Shown piece after piece: positions 21,821 through 35,400 of a DNA stretch of 64,000 bases (its first letter is position 1; each line of letters starts with the position of its first letter). Location: NCBI RefSeq assembly GCF_902148845.1, contig NC_043757.1, forward strand, positions 23,947,342 to 24,011,341, given 5' to 3'. The notes under the pieces were generated by a model. That model worked only from the letters and a program-made list of their open reading frames with translations, had not been told where the DNA came from and ran no database searches. Both the position numbers and the translations under genes were made by a program. Origin of the DNA: Salarias fasciatus. Lineage: Eukaryota; Chordata; Actinopteri; Blenniiformes; Blenniidae.

Positions 21821-23420
21821 CGCTAATGCTCTAACAAAAACTAGAAAAACTTGGTAAATTGCAGCCCACTGTCTCCTTGTTGCTTCGCTGATCCTAGTTT
21901 CTCTTTGATAATGCAGCTACGTCTATAAGTGTGTTTGCCAGCAGCACTCTGAGCTGCTCTACAGCGATCTGACGTCTAAAATAACAAGTCATCTGCAGCA
22001 GGTCTCCACCCAGCTACAAGTAAGACAGACAGATGCAGGAAGATTCCTTATTCTTACACACGACTTGTTTTTTCCTAATCAGATTGTCGCTTTCATTCTT
22101 GTTTTCTAGGCCATACCACCTGAGAACTTCATTGAGAACTTTAACGTGGCACTGACGCAATACACAGACTCGCTTCAGTGCATAGTTCCCGTCTTTATGT
22201 ACTTGGTAGGTGTGTTTCCTCTGAAACCGTCTGCGTTTGGCGCTGACAGCTCAGCTGGCGTTCCCTTCTTTTTCCCAGAACAAGTTTTACATCGAGTCCA
22301 AACTGAACAGGGATCTGAAGGACGATCTGATGAAGCTGTTCGCTGATCACGTTGCAGAGAAACACGTGAACACACTGATGCGTGAGTATTGCATTATGTG
22401 TGCACTGATTACACTTCCTTCATAGATAGACTACAACAACTAGTACTTGCGCACTTCCCAGACTTCACACATGACTTGGTGCCTGTTGCTTCCAGCTCTT
22501 CTCATCAGAGCCCACTCCATGCCTTTTCAAGTGCAGCCCTCCACCATGGCCAGCGTGGTGAAGGGCCTCTACAGCCTCAGACCAGGTGAGCGGCGGCCAA
22601 ACAGACGACGTGAACGCCTCTCCTCGTCTTCATCTTCGCTTACTGTGAGTCTGGTGTTTCAGAGTGGGCCCAGCAGGCGCCGGCCCTCTTCTCGGGGTTC
22701 ATTCCTCAAATCAACCCTCCTGCCGAGGAGTCTCTGCTGTCCGACTACGCGGCTCACGACCAGAAGCTGCAGATGGAGCTCTCCATGAACGGATTTCCTC
22801 GGTCAGTTTGCTAAAACTCTGTGTTTGATTTAGGATCAGTGGCAGTCCGAGGCCCCGTTTACACCAAAACTTGTGTTGCGTTTTGAGTGTCCGTTTACAC
22901 GACAACGTTGCTTGGAGCCACTGAAAATGCAACTTTTTGAAAACACAGAAACAATGCGTTTTCACTGTAAACGTTGCATCCTCTGTTTGGGTCTCAGGCC
23001 TCATCGTGCATCGTGTGGATGGATTTGATGCTAATGCCACTGTACGGACGCTGAGGCCTTTTGAACATGACGCTTCAAGGGAAAATACTTCGTTTTTGCA
23101 TTTTTATTTCACATTCAAACGCCGATATTCAGAAAGTCATGCCTGTTTATGCGACAGCTGCAAAAACTTTGACAAGGATGTAGTTTTCTTGTTATGCCAC
23201 TAGTGGGTGCTGTCGGACATTATGTCTGCTCAGACATGGAAAGTTCCTGACTGTCTTGTTAAATTCTACACTCCGTGACGTCATCCTGTGCTCTGGAGCA
23301 GTGGTTTTGGCCCACGGGCCTCATGTTTGAACCCCTCTGTGTTACAGATATGAACTTAACTCCCTGTTCTTACTTTCCAGGGGGGACCAGTCCCGCAAAC
23401 GGGCCAGCGACGACTCCTGA
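21257..23420 (+). CDS. cacul1: CDK2-associated cullin domain-containing protein 1
   Basis: Eight exons: 21257-21518, 21648-21774, 21917-22019, 22110-22205, 22279-22381, 22496-22585, 22663-22801 and 23381-23420, giving 319 aa (human 369). In mammals it binds CDK2 and promotes G1/S progression; other roles are less settled. Seen: an acidic, Ser/Gly-rich N-terminus, then the cullin N-domain-like part with [78 protein letters not shown] and the ending [12 protein letters not shown]. The final exon codes only 13 residues. The human tail after KRAGDE (about 17 more residues) is missing, so the C-terminus is shorter. The start is the first ATG of a MEAMEEDG context resembling human MEESMEEE. Confidence 0.95.
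21787..21819. repeat. (CA)n microsatellite, cacul1 intron 2
   Basis: About 16 CA units, starting 12 bp after the exon 2 donor. Confidence 0.95.
22840..23245. mobile_element. Possible nonautonomous DNA transposon in cacul1 intron 7
   Basis: The segment contains CCCGTTTACACCAAAAC, TGTCCGTTTACACGACAACG and TGCGTTTTCACTGTAAACG. These resemble the subterminal blocks of widespread fish hAT-like elements (GTTTACACGACAACG). Exact ends and a target-site duplication were not found, so the family call is weak. Confidence 0.35.
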
Positions 23421-24033
23421 TGGTCGGCGGCGCCGCCGGCCGCCCTGTTGCAGAACTTTTTACTGTGCCTCCTCCGTCTTTGTCACGAGCCGTCTCACTG
23501 CACTAGGTACAGCGTTAACAAGGCGCCGGTTTCATCTCCCTGGAGCGCAGGTCACAAAAAACACTGTGAACGACTCGGAACTTGCTGCAGAGCTTCCATT
23601 TCGAGGCTGTGGATGCTCGGAGCCTCGGCGGTCAGGTGTGCCGAGGTTCACTTCCTCTCGAGTGCCTTCCCGCCGTCTGATTGGACCCTCTGCTGTCAGA
23701 CGGGCTGCTGCCGGCTCCTTCACTCCTAACCTTCTAACATGGAAGTGTCTTGCGTTGTTTTGGCGGACGGGGCTATTCAAGACGTTCGATTGCTGCTAAT
23801 GATACTGTCCACTTGTCAATGAAACGAATCCGCCGTGTCACCCAGTGGCTGCAATGGGAACGAACCTGTGGACTCTTTTCCTCACGTTGCCTTTACTGTG
23901 CTGGTGAACCGATTGTATTGTCCAAATATGCCAAAGAGAGCTGCGGTAACTCCTTGTTTACTTAAAAAGTAGCTCTTATCGCACGTATTGGCGCCACTGA
24001 ATGAGCCGCTGTGGTCTCCTCATCACTATATTT

Positions 24034-24039
24034 AATAAA
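24034..24039 (+). terminator. cacul1: cacul1 poly(A) signal
   Basis: AATAAA about 615 bp after the stop codon, followed by a T-rich stretch at 24060. Confidence 0.55.
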
Positions 24040-24059
24040 ATGGTTTGTTTCTGAAGAAG

Positions 24060-25964
24060 CTTTTTTTTTTCTAGTGGAATTAAAAATATTGATATTAGAT
24101 ATACTTCAGATCCAGGACTTTTGAACACTCTTGAAGTGTTTGAATGTGGTTTTTTTTTTTTTTTGTTTTTTTTTTGGGGGGGCGGGGGGTAAATAAATAG
24201 ACATGACAGGATCCAGCTTCTCTGATCTCAATCAGACTACGGCTTTGTAGTGCATGTAAAATGGTTAAAATGAAGTTTACTGGGATAACTTCGTGTTTTT
24301 CTGATGCTGTGGATTTCGAAAAGTCGCTGAGGGGCGGCAGTGTTCCCGTGATGGTGGTCCGTGCACAGAGGAAACCACAGCGGAGCTCCCTGGGAATGCA
24401 GTGTGTTTAGATGCTGGCATTCCTGCGGAAGGCTCTGCCAATAAATGTCACTGGGTGCTAACGGTTTGTCCAGGTCGCTTCCAGGCGCTGCGTTGCTTCA
24501 CAGGTAGACGTCTGCTCTCCTTTATCCTCATTATGTTCCTCTCATATCCTGTGTGGACGTTGATAAATTAGCAAATAGTTATGAGAATTTTCTCATTTTT
24601 GTTGTTAAAATTCAGCGGTGCCAATATTAAAAAAAAACTAAAACGTTGGATTGAAGCTGACACTGTCGATGTTCTAAGATGTCTAAGATCCTGAGCCATT
24701 TAATGTTTTTGTATTTTTTTGCCTCTCGTCTTTTGGCCTCTCTCTCACGCAGTGTTAGCAGATGTACCGTCTGCAGGATGTTACTGATGAGTGCTGGGAT
24801 TATTCTCTTGCTTGTACTGTATTTGTGCATCATGCTGGATGCTTTCTGAACTCATCCAAGCAAGAGATCTGCAGGTCCTGTTCTGATGCACACACACACA
24901 CACACACACACATACACATACACAATGTTTCTGACATGTGTAGCCTGTTGATGATGTAAATAGCAGTTCATGTATATTGATTTCTTTTTTTTCGACGCTC
25001 TAAGATCCTTTGGAAACTTTTCATTCAAGGCCTTTTACACTGTTTTAGGTGTGAGCAGACGCTCAGGCTTGCTTTTTTGTTTTTAACATGGTTTCATCAT
25101 TCTGTAAACTCATTTTTATTAAATCAGTCTTGACAAACATTTTCGTTGACCTCAACTTGAACCTGAGCTCTCATTTCTGACCCCTGTGCTTCAGGAACAT
25201 CCACATTAAAGCAGCTGTGAATAGGAATCCCCATATTGGTTCTAAAGCAGTTTTAGGAATCTGTTTTGAGATATCTTTCTATCTTAAACCAATAAAACTC
25301 ATTGAAACTTCAGTAATTATCACTCCGCTGTCGCATGTTTGTGTTTGGAAATTGATGTTAATCTGCAGTGTTAACATGAGTGTGTGTGTGTGTCAGAGGG
25401 CTTCTAATTCTGTAGTGACGGAGGTCCTGGATGGACCAGTGGAGGAGGAATCCCTTTCCAGCACGCCCCGGCGGGCCAATGGGCGCCGAGGCCACCCAGA
25501 CACATGGGCCAGGCCTCCCCAAAATAACCTGCGACTACTGCGCTGACAAATGTTGCTACTTTTACTGGTGACGGGTTACCGTAGCGACTCGGCTCTGCAT
25601 TTTCCTGTAAACTTCAAGGTTAACTCGGCTTGAGGGGGGAAAACAAAAAAAAAAAGCGGGAAGGCCGGGCAGCTGCCTGCACCCCAAGACTCTCCCCGGC
25701 GGCGGCGGCGGCAGCAGGAACACTGGAATCGCCCCCTTTCAGCACAGGTGGAGGATCCAGCAGTCCTTCCGAGGGGGGCAGCTGGGTTTACTGTGAAGGT
25801 AAAACACGCCGCCCACCTAATTCAATTGTTCGGCGTGACCCTGTGGACTGTTCTGGCATCGGCCTTGGCATGCTGTGTATAGCCTCAGAAAATCTCTGAC
25901 GCTGAGCCTCAGACGGGGCTATTTCTGTGAGAATGTTACGCTCCAGTTTAATTGAATTATCTTA

Positions 25965-26003
<39 letters not shown>

Positions 26004-26168
26004 AGGGTTCTCCTCTGTGCGGCCTCCAGCTGGGTTATCACACTCAGCAGGTTTTCAGACATGATCATTACAGTTGTCTGTAGAAGTGAATTCATGAACG
26101 TTGTGACTGATGAGAATCGAGGCCACAGGATGAAGAGAGGAGCACAGCTTTTTTTTTTTTTTTTCCCC

Positions 26169-26205
<37 letters not shown>

Positions 26206-26928
26206 GATTTCTTCATGTAAACTGACCCCTGGCTATTATTAGATATGACTCGGTGGGCTTGGAGCCTGTTTGCAGAGGATTAATGTACACAACAGCTGCA
26301 GCTCCAGGTCTGTTGGAAGGGCATTGCCGGCTCTTAATTGCTCTGATTTGAGTGTCAGTAGCATGTGTGAGCCCTATCTGATGTCTGGATTCAATAACTT
26401 GCTCATGCCTTGTGTCAAAAAGTTGTGCAAAGCCTAAACGTCATTTTAGTGGCAGGGGAACCGGGGGAGAAGAGAAAAGAGCTGCCCATATGCCATCAGG
26501 TCTGGTGTCAGCTCATGAACCTGATATCCTGTGGAGGCCAGCGGAAGGTGGAATTAAGGCTGAAATAAAAAGCTATTTTTAACAAATATCCCCTCCGTTT
26601 AACCACAGACGTATCTCTGCTTTGTCTTTGAGCCAAATATTTCACAACAGATTGTGGGAACATGCCATTCAGGCCGATATCGTGAGATATATCTAGGCTG
26701 CAGGGTTTTTTTTTTTAAACACTTATCTGTGAAACACCAATAGTTCAAATAAAAAATATTGTTTCGTCTAGAAGAGTAGAGTGTAAAACGTTTACATCTC
26801 TCCATCACAGTGCCGTTTAGAGGTGCACGATGTGAAAATCAGGAAATGCCACTCACTGAGATGTTTTAAATAGACATAAAAACACATCTGCATCCTTTTA
26901 ATCTTCAGTTTTGTGTTGTTCTTTTCAG
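24060..26928. other. cacul1-mypn intergenic and mypn upstream region
   Basis: No coding exon is supported. The stretch holds T- and G-rich runs (24150-24190), a CA repeat (24889-24922) and GT repeats at 25969-25997 and 26170-26204. A GC-rich block at 25560-25798 contains a GGC repeat and ends CTGTGAAG followed by GTAAAA, a usable donor. It is a candidate non-coding first exon of mypn, because the exon carrying the mypn ATG begins at an acceptor only 4 bases upstream (26929). A MEF2-type site CTATTTTTAA lies at 26573-26582. Confidence 0.45.
26573..26582 (+). promoter_or_regulatory. mypn: MEF2 consensus upstream of mypn coding exon 1
   Basis: CTATTTTTAA fits the MEF2 consensus YTAWWWWTAR exactly. 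MEF2 drives striated-muscle genes, which suits mypn. Its place relative to the mypn promoter is unknown, since the non-coding first exon is not fixed. Confidence 0.4.
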
Positions 26929-26932
26929 AAAC

Positions 26933-29436
26933 ATGCAAGAGAACAAAGTGGAGCAGACTCCGTCTCTGTCCCAGCTGCTGAGGGAGAGCTACCTGGCGGA
27001 GGCCAGAGCCCAGCAGCGCCACAGCGAGATGAGTCGCTCCGACGCCTCGTCCTCTCGCCTCCAGATCTACGGCTCTCTCAAAGGCAAGGCCGAGGACCCC
27101 ACGGGCCTCAACGACGCCCAGTTCCCGGACCTGTCGGCCTTCCTCAGCCAGGAGGAGCTGGATAAGAGCGTGAACCTGGCCCGGCAGGCCATCGGACACG
27201 ACCCCCGTGAGGAGAGGCCAGAGGTCAAGGCCTCCGTCGCACCCTTAACCTCCTCAGGCATTTCCTCAGCTTCGGTTTCCTCCACCGCGCCCCCGGCTAC
27301 CCCTTATGCCGCGATCCCGACTGGGCCCTTAACTCAGCCAGCCCCAGAGTTTAGGGAACTGCCAGCAGCACAAACTCCCGACAGGAACTTGCACAAAGCG
27401 TTCGCACAGCAGGACAGCGTGATCGGGAGCGACGGCGAGGCGCTCCACGACTACAGCAAGCCGGCCAGAAACACCCCGTACGGTCCCGAGACCCAGTCCA
27501 AGAAGGAGTTCCTCAACAAGGCGGCGGACTTCATCGAGGAGCTCTCCTCCCTCTTCAAGGCCAACAGCTCCAAACGGGTCCGGCCGAGGGCCTGCAAGAC
27601 CCACCGGAGCCGGGTCCCCAACAAGACGCCGGGCGACGGGGAGGCGTACGCCCTCGGCCCCGACAGCAGGGAGCGCAGCCTCATGTGCCCAGAGGCCGAG
27701 AAGGAGAGGCCGAGTCCTGCTGCGAGCCACCAGCCGGCGGTCCTGCCGGACCCCGGGCAGGGACAGGCGGAGTTCCACGGCGGCAGGGTTACCGAGGAGC
27801 AACAACACGAGCCCGTTTCCTGGGAGGCAGAGCGAGAGGCTCCGGCAGAAACGCCGCACTCGGCAGAGCCTGTGTGCGAGCCGCCGCAATTCATCCAGAA
27901 ACTGAAAAGCAGGGAGGTTCCTGAAGGCAGCAAGGTCCAGCTGGACTGCATCGTGACAGGACTCCCAGTGCCCGAAGTCCGGTAAGAAAACACGCCACAC
28001 TCTTCAAGGAGACGACGCCGTTCTACTGATTATCAATCCGCGTTCAGCTCGGTGAAGGAAGTGGACGTTTGTTACGAGGCTGTGTCAGCAGCAGCGTCTC
28101 TCTGGACCTCCGGCAGTGTTCAGAAGGATTGAGTTCTTCCAGAGCTGCCTGTTTTCTTTGAGGTGAATGATAGTAGATTAAGGAGGATGACAGGTTCAGA
28201 GTTTGGACATCGGTCCACTGCATGGATCTGACAGCTTCGACCATCTGCGATTACAAAATATACAACAAACTCTAACAACAAAACAACTGATCAACTCTGT
28301 TCAAAATTAGCAGTTTATTGTCGATACCTTTTGTTTGCTTTATTGCTGCTTTATATTGATAGTGTTATGAAAATGTGCATTCTCTTTTAAAAGCAAATGG
28401 AATTAGTTTTCCAGTTCCTGCAGGACAAAGGTGATTATTTAAGTGAGATCGGACCGGTTGATTCACATGGTCCACTTCTTTAATAAAAGCTCATGTAGCT
28501 GTGTTCATGTAGAGCTGCTCCGGCTCTCTGGCAGTCGACTCCTGTGCCTGTCAATCTGACGCCGACTGATTCACTCGTTCATTGAACGTCTGTGAACTCA
28601 TCTGACTCAAACGGTTAGCATTAACGCCAGCGCTGTAGCGTTCACGTCCCTGTCCTATGGAATAAATCAATTCCAGGATCATCACAGGCTGGAATCCTCC
28701 ATGAGATTTCAGTGGATCCGCTGAAAGCTTCAGGCCCGACAGAAAAGCCTTGTTGCAGTCGCCTATTTCCAATCAAACCATAAAGAAGAAACAAGATGCA
28801 CATTTACATTTGAGTTAAATTACTTCAAAACAAGCAGTAGTGAGATGACAGCAGCAGGTTTCTCTCTGAAGTGCTGCTCTCTTTGATAGAGAAAATACAT
28901 TTTAATGCAACACTGTTGGATGAGTCACTTGTAAAGCGTAGCAGCTGCACTGTCAGTTCTTTTAAAAGCAGCTATGCAGGATATATCTCAGAATACAATA
29001 TCAGCACACCGTACAAACATCGCCTGGTATTGCCCTTGTTTTCCCTGCAATGCAATTCCACTACACCACCGTGCGGCCCTACTGAATCGATGACCGAATC
29101 ATAGATAATTAACAGATAACTACATAAATCACATAACACAGAGAAGACAAAATACACTTCTAAAATCCAATGCATTAAATACAGGCCTATAGATTGAGGA
29201 CAAACACAAACAAACAGATATATTTACAAAATGCACCTGAAAATTTGTAAGATTATGAATACTTCAGATTTCAGCTTTAGTATCTTTTAAACAGGAAATG
29301 CAAATATCTCTTTGTAAATGTAAAAACACCAAAAGGATTATTTCTTGTGTGTTTTCAGGAGTTTATTTTTTTTCCAAAATGTACATCGACAGACAGTGTT
29401 GGTACGCGTGTCAGAGTGTTTCTGTTCTAAACATGG

Positions 29437-29487
<51 letters not shown>

Positions 29488-32400
29488 AAGTGTGAAGTGT
29501 GAAGCGTTGGGATGAATAATGCAGTGTTTCCTCTGGAGACCCAAACAAGGTGACATGTGAGGATAACCAACAGCTGATTCTCAATGGCATGAGTGTGTGT
29601 TTGTGCAGGCGTGCATGTGTGTGTGTGTGTGTGCGTGAGTGTGTGTGTGGTCAGTGGCCAAATGATAATTTTGTGAGGCTTTGATTTTTTGAGAAAAACA
29701 CCCGTAGCTCTAATAGTTAAAAACAAGCGCCACTCCCTGGTCTTTCTGCATCCAGTCCATTTCTGAAGCGATCTCTCACTGTTACTGTGTGTTCTGTGCT
29801 TTTTATATGACAGTTTTATTGTAAAATGCGTTAAAGCAGCCACTGCTGGACTTGAAACTCCCTCCCAGGACAACGAGGAGAGACTTGAGCGGGTGAATCT
29901 GAGGTGCTGTGGACCACAGGGGGCATGGGCTTGTTAGTCCTACTGCACATTGTTGAGGCTCTAACTTATACTTGTCCGGGGAGAATGCAGCTCCCGGCCA
30001 TTTTTAGCCCGGACTGGCAATGCGAGCTGCAGTCACGTCTGATAATGGAACTGACTGAGCTCCTGACAGAAGCATAAAGACTTTGGTGAGATGATTTATA
30101 TTGTTTTTCCTCTGTGAATAGCTTTATATGGTTTTCCTGTTGCCTTAGCATCTAGTAAGTGTTCTCATCTGAAGACTGGAGCTCCAGCTCAGTGGTTTCT
30201 TGTTTGGATGTAACACTGAGTTTACACTGGGATTCTCATAAAGCACTTTTCCTCTGGCGTAGCGTCTATAGTTGCTGTCGCTGTGCCTGAAGCTGCTGTG
30301 TGTCTAACTTATAGTGCAGTTCATGTTTCCCCTCAGTTTGCAGTGGTGTATGTACTCTGAGTGTCGGCGTACAGCATTGTGTGTATTCCGCGCCTAAGTT
30401 TAGCGTTGTGCGTATGAGTTTTTGCCAGCCATGCAGAGATCCCAGGCTCCAGCGGGAATCTCCTCTCTGGTTCTGATCTCCGGAGGGAAAATAGCCCGGA
30501 CAGGTGCAGCGGGCAGGGTCTTTGCCCCACAGACCGGCCGCCACCTCCTTTGCTACTCATGGTTTCAATTTAGACCCTTTACTCATTGGAAATGACAGAG
30601 CGGGGCTCAGGCAGGATAGAGACCGCACATTCCAGGACCGTCGCCTGCGTTGCATCCAAGTCAGCGGGAACAGTTTGAACTGCTTTAGGAAGCCCATTGC
30701 GATGTCCAGAGTCTGACACTTTCAGTCAGGTGTGTATTTATCAGGAAAAAGTCAAGATTGTCCTCATCAGCGGTGAAAGCCCTGGATGTGATTTACGGCC
30801 GTACGGTGACGTCTCGGCAGAGAGGAACACATCACCTCATTCCTGTTTGTTTATTGGCTGGATTTTTATAAAGCATCGAGGTGTCATCCTCCTGAAATAG
30901 ACGGGCGCTGACGTCGAAAGTGATGCATATGTTGCTGGCGAAGACAGGGAAGAAGTTTGCGGATTGCCATTATGGTTTTACCAAGATAAAAATAGACCAA
31001 GGTACATTTTACCAAGAAAGAACATACTGTTAGCAAAGGTTTTACTGCTATTCATCAGGTTCTTACCGAACATTTAATCCCGCTGATATTATAGATGACT
31101 TTATTGCTTACTAGGGTTGGGGTTAGGGTTAGGGTTAACCAGCCAGATTTGATTGTTGTTTCATGTCTGCCCCATCTTGTAATCAACAAGTTTTAAACGC
31201 GTCGACATGATGGCGGGCTGTGTAAGCTTTCTGTCACCTTTAACGTCACATCAGCTGTTTTGTGCTCCTCATCTTCACAACATCAAAATGTGCTCCGGAG
31301 CGGCCTCGAATCTGGCACGACAGGCCGGAGTTGCTTCTTGTCTTACAGGGAAAAGAGATAGGGCTTGCTCATCAAAACGTTTTCCTCCTGGCCTGCATAG
31401 CTCCGCCGGGTGGCAGCGAGCCAGGAACATTATTAGGGAACTGAGACAGACACCGCATAGTATCAGCCCTGTGGAAACGGTGTCAGAAGGTTAATGGAAG
31501 AAAAAGACTGGGTTTTAAATAAGAACGTTTAGTGGGACAGTCTTGGAATATCCTTCTGAAGCCAGTGATCCCATATCACTACTCACACGCAAATGAAAGC
31601 CTCCAGCTTGAGGTAAACAAGTTTCATTACCGAGGTTGAGACTGGATCAAGTACAAGAGCAAAACAGCAAATGCAGAAAGTATGATCCACTCTATTGGAA
31701 AAAAAAAAAACAAGTCAAAAACAGAGACTAAGATTGTTCTCCATATAAAACTAGATGTGGTTTATGCAACTTTGTCAAACTGGACACCGTAATGTAACGA
31801 AGCGACCAGTTTTCAGCTGTTTTCTGTTCGTCTGCAGGTGGTTCTGTGAGGGCAAGGAACTGGAAAACAGCCCTGACATTCAGATCATCACCGACGGCGA
31901 GCTGCACTCTCTGATCATCGCAGAGGCGTTTGAGGAAGACACCGGGCGCTACTCCTGCTTCGCCTCAAATTTCTACGGCACCGACTCCACATCGGCAGAG
32001 ATCTACGTCGAAGGTGACTCTAACATTCCTGGGTTAACGCCGTTCTTATATCGTACTCACTTCCAAATTAAACTTGGTTTTGTAGGTCTACTTTCTGAGA
32101 CACCAAGTAAAGTTATTTAATGCATTTCTTATGCGATCCTTCTGACACTGCTGTGAACGAATGTGTGTTCTTTTTCTCCAGGAGCCTCCTCGTCAGACTC
32201 AGAGGGGGAGCAACATTTTGAACATGTAGCCCAGTGAGTGACCTCCATCAGCAGCAGCTGCATGATCACATCTTGTTCTTCAAACAGTACAGAAGTGCAC
32301 AACTCTGCAAAAGTTTTATGCAGATGAGAAAAAAGTCCTAAAAAGCAAGAAAGCTCTTCAAAAATAACCCAGTCAACAAAATGCAAAGTGAATGAATTCA

Positions 32401-35400
32401 ATACGGCCAAATGTTGATCATACAGTTGTGTCTTTCCCTAATGATTCTTTTTTCATTCAGTACTGGAATCTGCACAGTTTGTGAACCTTTACAGGAAAAA
32501 AAAATAATTTTTTTGATCTGTGATTTTCAAAGACCACAAAGGAAACAAGTAAAGCTGTCCCCATCATTACCTCCGTCATCAAATCAAGCTGTTTCTGCAA
32601 AAGAGGAAGACTCTGCGTCGTCCCGGCCTGAAGCAGCTGCTGAGGAGGCAGCAGAGGAGCGCTCCTCGCCAGAAAACAGCCCGACGGCCACAGACCCCGT
32701 CCCGGTTCTCCGGATACCTGCAGCTACACCCGCAGCCCCAGAACTCCAGCCTGCTCCGGACGGGGCCGCAGCGTTACCTGCACAGGTGTGTCCCGCTTTA
32801 TCAGATGATACAGAGCTCCCGGCAGCACCAGAGGCGGAAACACCTGTGGCCATCGTACCCACGCCGCACACGGCTCCAGCTGCAGCGACCGCTTTGAACC
32901 CAGCAGGGGCCGATCCATCACAAACACCACAGCCAGAGGTACAATCTGTCATATACAGACTTCCATGATCGCAGTCATTTTATATTTTTCTTCAACACAT
33001 AGCTGTTTCTCCGTTGAATCTTCAGAGTCAAAGTTCAAACCACAGCTATCCACAAGGACTCAACGGACAACCCATCATGGCTGCTCCTGTATTCACAAAG
33101 GTACAGTTGCTCCAGAAAAGGACCTAAGTGTTGGATTTGCAGATGCAGCACATGGGCTGTGTTGTCCCATCAGAGCCTGCAGGACCTCGGTGCACTGGAG
33201 AGCCAGCTGGTGGTGCTAGAGTGTCGTGTGAAGGGAGTGCCATCACCCAGGGTGGACTGGTACCGGGAAGGGAAACTCATTGAGGACTCCCCTGATTTCA
33301 GGATCCTGCAGAAAAGTAAGTTCTGCTGCTGTAATTACCAGACTTTAAGATATGTTTACAACCTGCCAGCATCCCTGAAATCACTTAAGAACGACCTGGT
33401 TTCCTGTAGATTCCAAACATCATGGGTATGTTCATGAAGAAAAAAAAAACTGCATTGTTTTCTTTAAATCATTTTAATCAACTTCAGTATTCATATAAAA
33501 CACGAAGTTGATTGTCTTGCAGCAGTTGCTACTATAACACTTAAAGGGAAGATCGTCATGTGAATGCAACTAATTTCAAAGAGCATTAAAAATAAAAGCC
33601 TCAATACTCAGATTACTCAGGTCATGCAGTTTTAAAGTTATTTTCAGAAAGTCTGCACATTAAAGACAATAAAACTCCATATTACAGTAAAAAAAAAAAA
33701 AAAAAAGACCTCTAACTTTTTATGTATAGCTTCATTTTCAGAAGAATGTTTATTGCTGCTCAGAATTGATCGAATAAGAAGGCCTAAATCAGGTGTCACC
33801 AACGTGGTGCCCTCTGGGGCTTGCCCAGTAGCCCTTGAGGGTATTTTCTAGCAAATTAAATTGTTAGTTTCTCTTTAATATGAAGATTTGAACACAGCTG
33901 TTTCTCATGTGACATAATATTGGCTTAAAATCATGAAATTATGTTATTACCTTATGCAATAAAATAGTTAAACATGAAGTCTTGGATATTTCATTTAGGC
34001 CGGTAGCCCTTGAACAACTGAATACTGACTAAAATGGCCCTTGGCTCTCAAAAGGTTGGTGACCCCTGGCCTAAATGATTCATATTTATATCAAACTGTA
34101 TCCAGTGGGACAAATTCATCAGGCTCACGTGATCAAAAACATTAGGATTGCTGTCGTGTGTGTCTGAAGGCATGAAGAGGTGGTAGCACTTTATCGAAAC
34201 TCATACTTCGCCTGTCTTTGAAATGATTTCTCTCATCCAGCAGCATAAATACGACTGTGATTATGTTCACTGCTAAATATTATTCATGTTGCATTAACTG
34301 AGCATGAACTGATGTTCCCTCAGTGATCAACAGCTTCCTAAAATGCGGATGTAACATCAGCACTTCATTTGCCCTTCATGAGGAATTCTGTACTTATTTC
34401 TGTTTCAGAGCCCAGATCTCCAGCTGAAACAGGTACATGTTCCTCTCGTCTGAAAACAAGTGTTGACTGCGGCGAAGCGGCAGCCTGATGCCTCACTGTG
34501 TACATATTACTCCACTGAAGTGTTTATAGTCTTTGGCTGAGGCTTCTGCTCTTCATCTGTACAAAAGCCAGGGCTGCTTATTCCCGACTCTGAGCCATAT
34601 AAGGCCGGTTTTTCATCTAAGCACATATCGCTTCAACCTGCACAAGCCGCAGAGTGACACGAAGAAGCCTCATAGCTGAGCTCTCTATGCAAACACCAAG
34701 ATACACAGTATGTTGAAGTGATCACACATGTGAGTATCACCTCTTTTCTTCTCCACCATCAGAGGAAATATGCACTTTGGTCATTGCCGAGGTGTTTCCT
34801 GAAGATTCAGGGATGTTTACTTGTACAGCGAACAACAAGTATGGAACCGTGTCGAGCACGGCTACACTGAGGGTCAAAGGTAACGCTGTCTCTGTCACTT
34901 TCAGAAGAATTCTGTGATATGAAATTAGTTTTTTTCATGAAAGCTTGTAAATGTACTCTGATTCTCCCCAGGCAATGGCAGCGAAAGCAACCACATGAGG
35001 CCTTTCACCACCCTCACCATAGAGCCCAGTCGAATTCTAGAGTTTTCCAAATCAGAAGCGACGGTGAGCCAACCAGAGGTCCCAGTGGCCAACAGCATCA
35101 AGCCACACTCCAGCACCATTCGGCTGGACCCACTCGTCCCCAGCAGCGTGCGCCTGGACCCCTTAAACACCAGCACCCTCCGCCTGGACCCGCAGAGCTC
35201 CAGCATGTTGCGTTCAGACCCCGTTCGTTCCAGCCTGCCCAGTCTGGAACCCTCCTGCCTCGACTCTCGCAGCATCGTAGATCCTGGCGCCCTCCATCAG
35301 CACCCTCCTGGGTCCAACGGGGTTCTTCCAGAAGCTCAGAGCAGCAGGCAGATCCTCCCTTACCCAAAGCCATTTGTTCCTTCAGCAGAACAGGAAGTGC

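Noticed and set aside
26911-27165. Second plus-strand frame overlapping mypn exon 1
   Set aside because: Alternative frame of a GC-rich coding exon. The mypn frame matches the family and this one does not.
29338-29873. Minus-strand frames rich in HTHTHT
   Set aside because: Translations of the GT microsatellites, not genes.
31111-31138. Telomere-like TTAGGG units as a chromosome-fusion scar
   Set aside because: Only about four imperfect units. Short stretches of this kind are common in fish introns and give no support for a fusion.
31207-31494. 95-codon frame in mypn intron 1
   Set aside because: Lacks homology and flanking splice signals. Placed inside a large intron of a gene whose phases already close without it.
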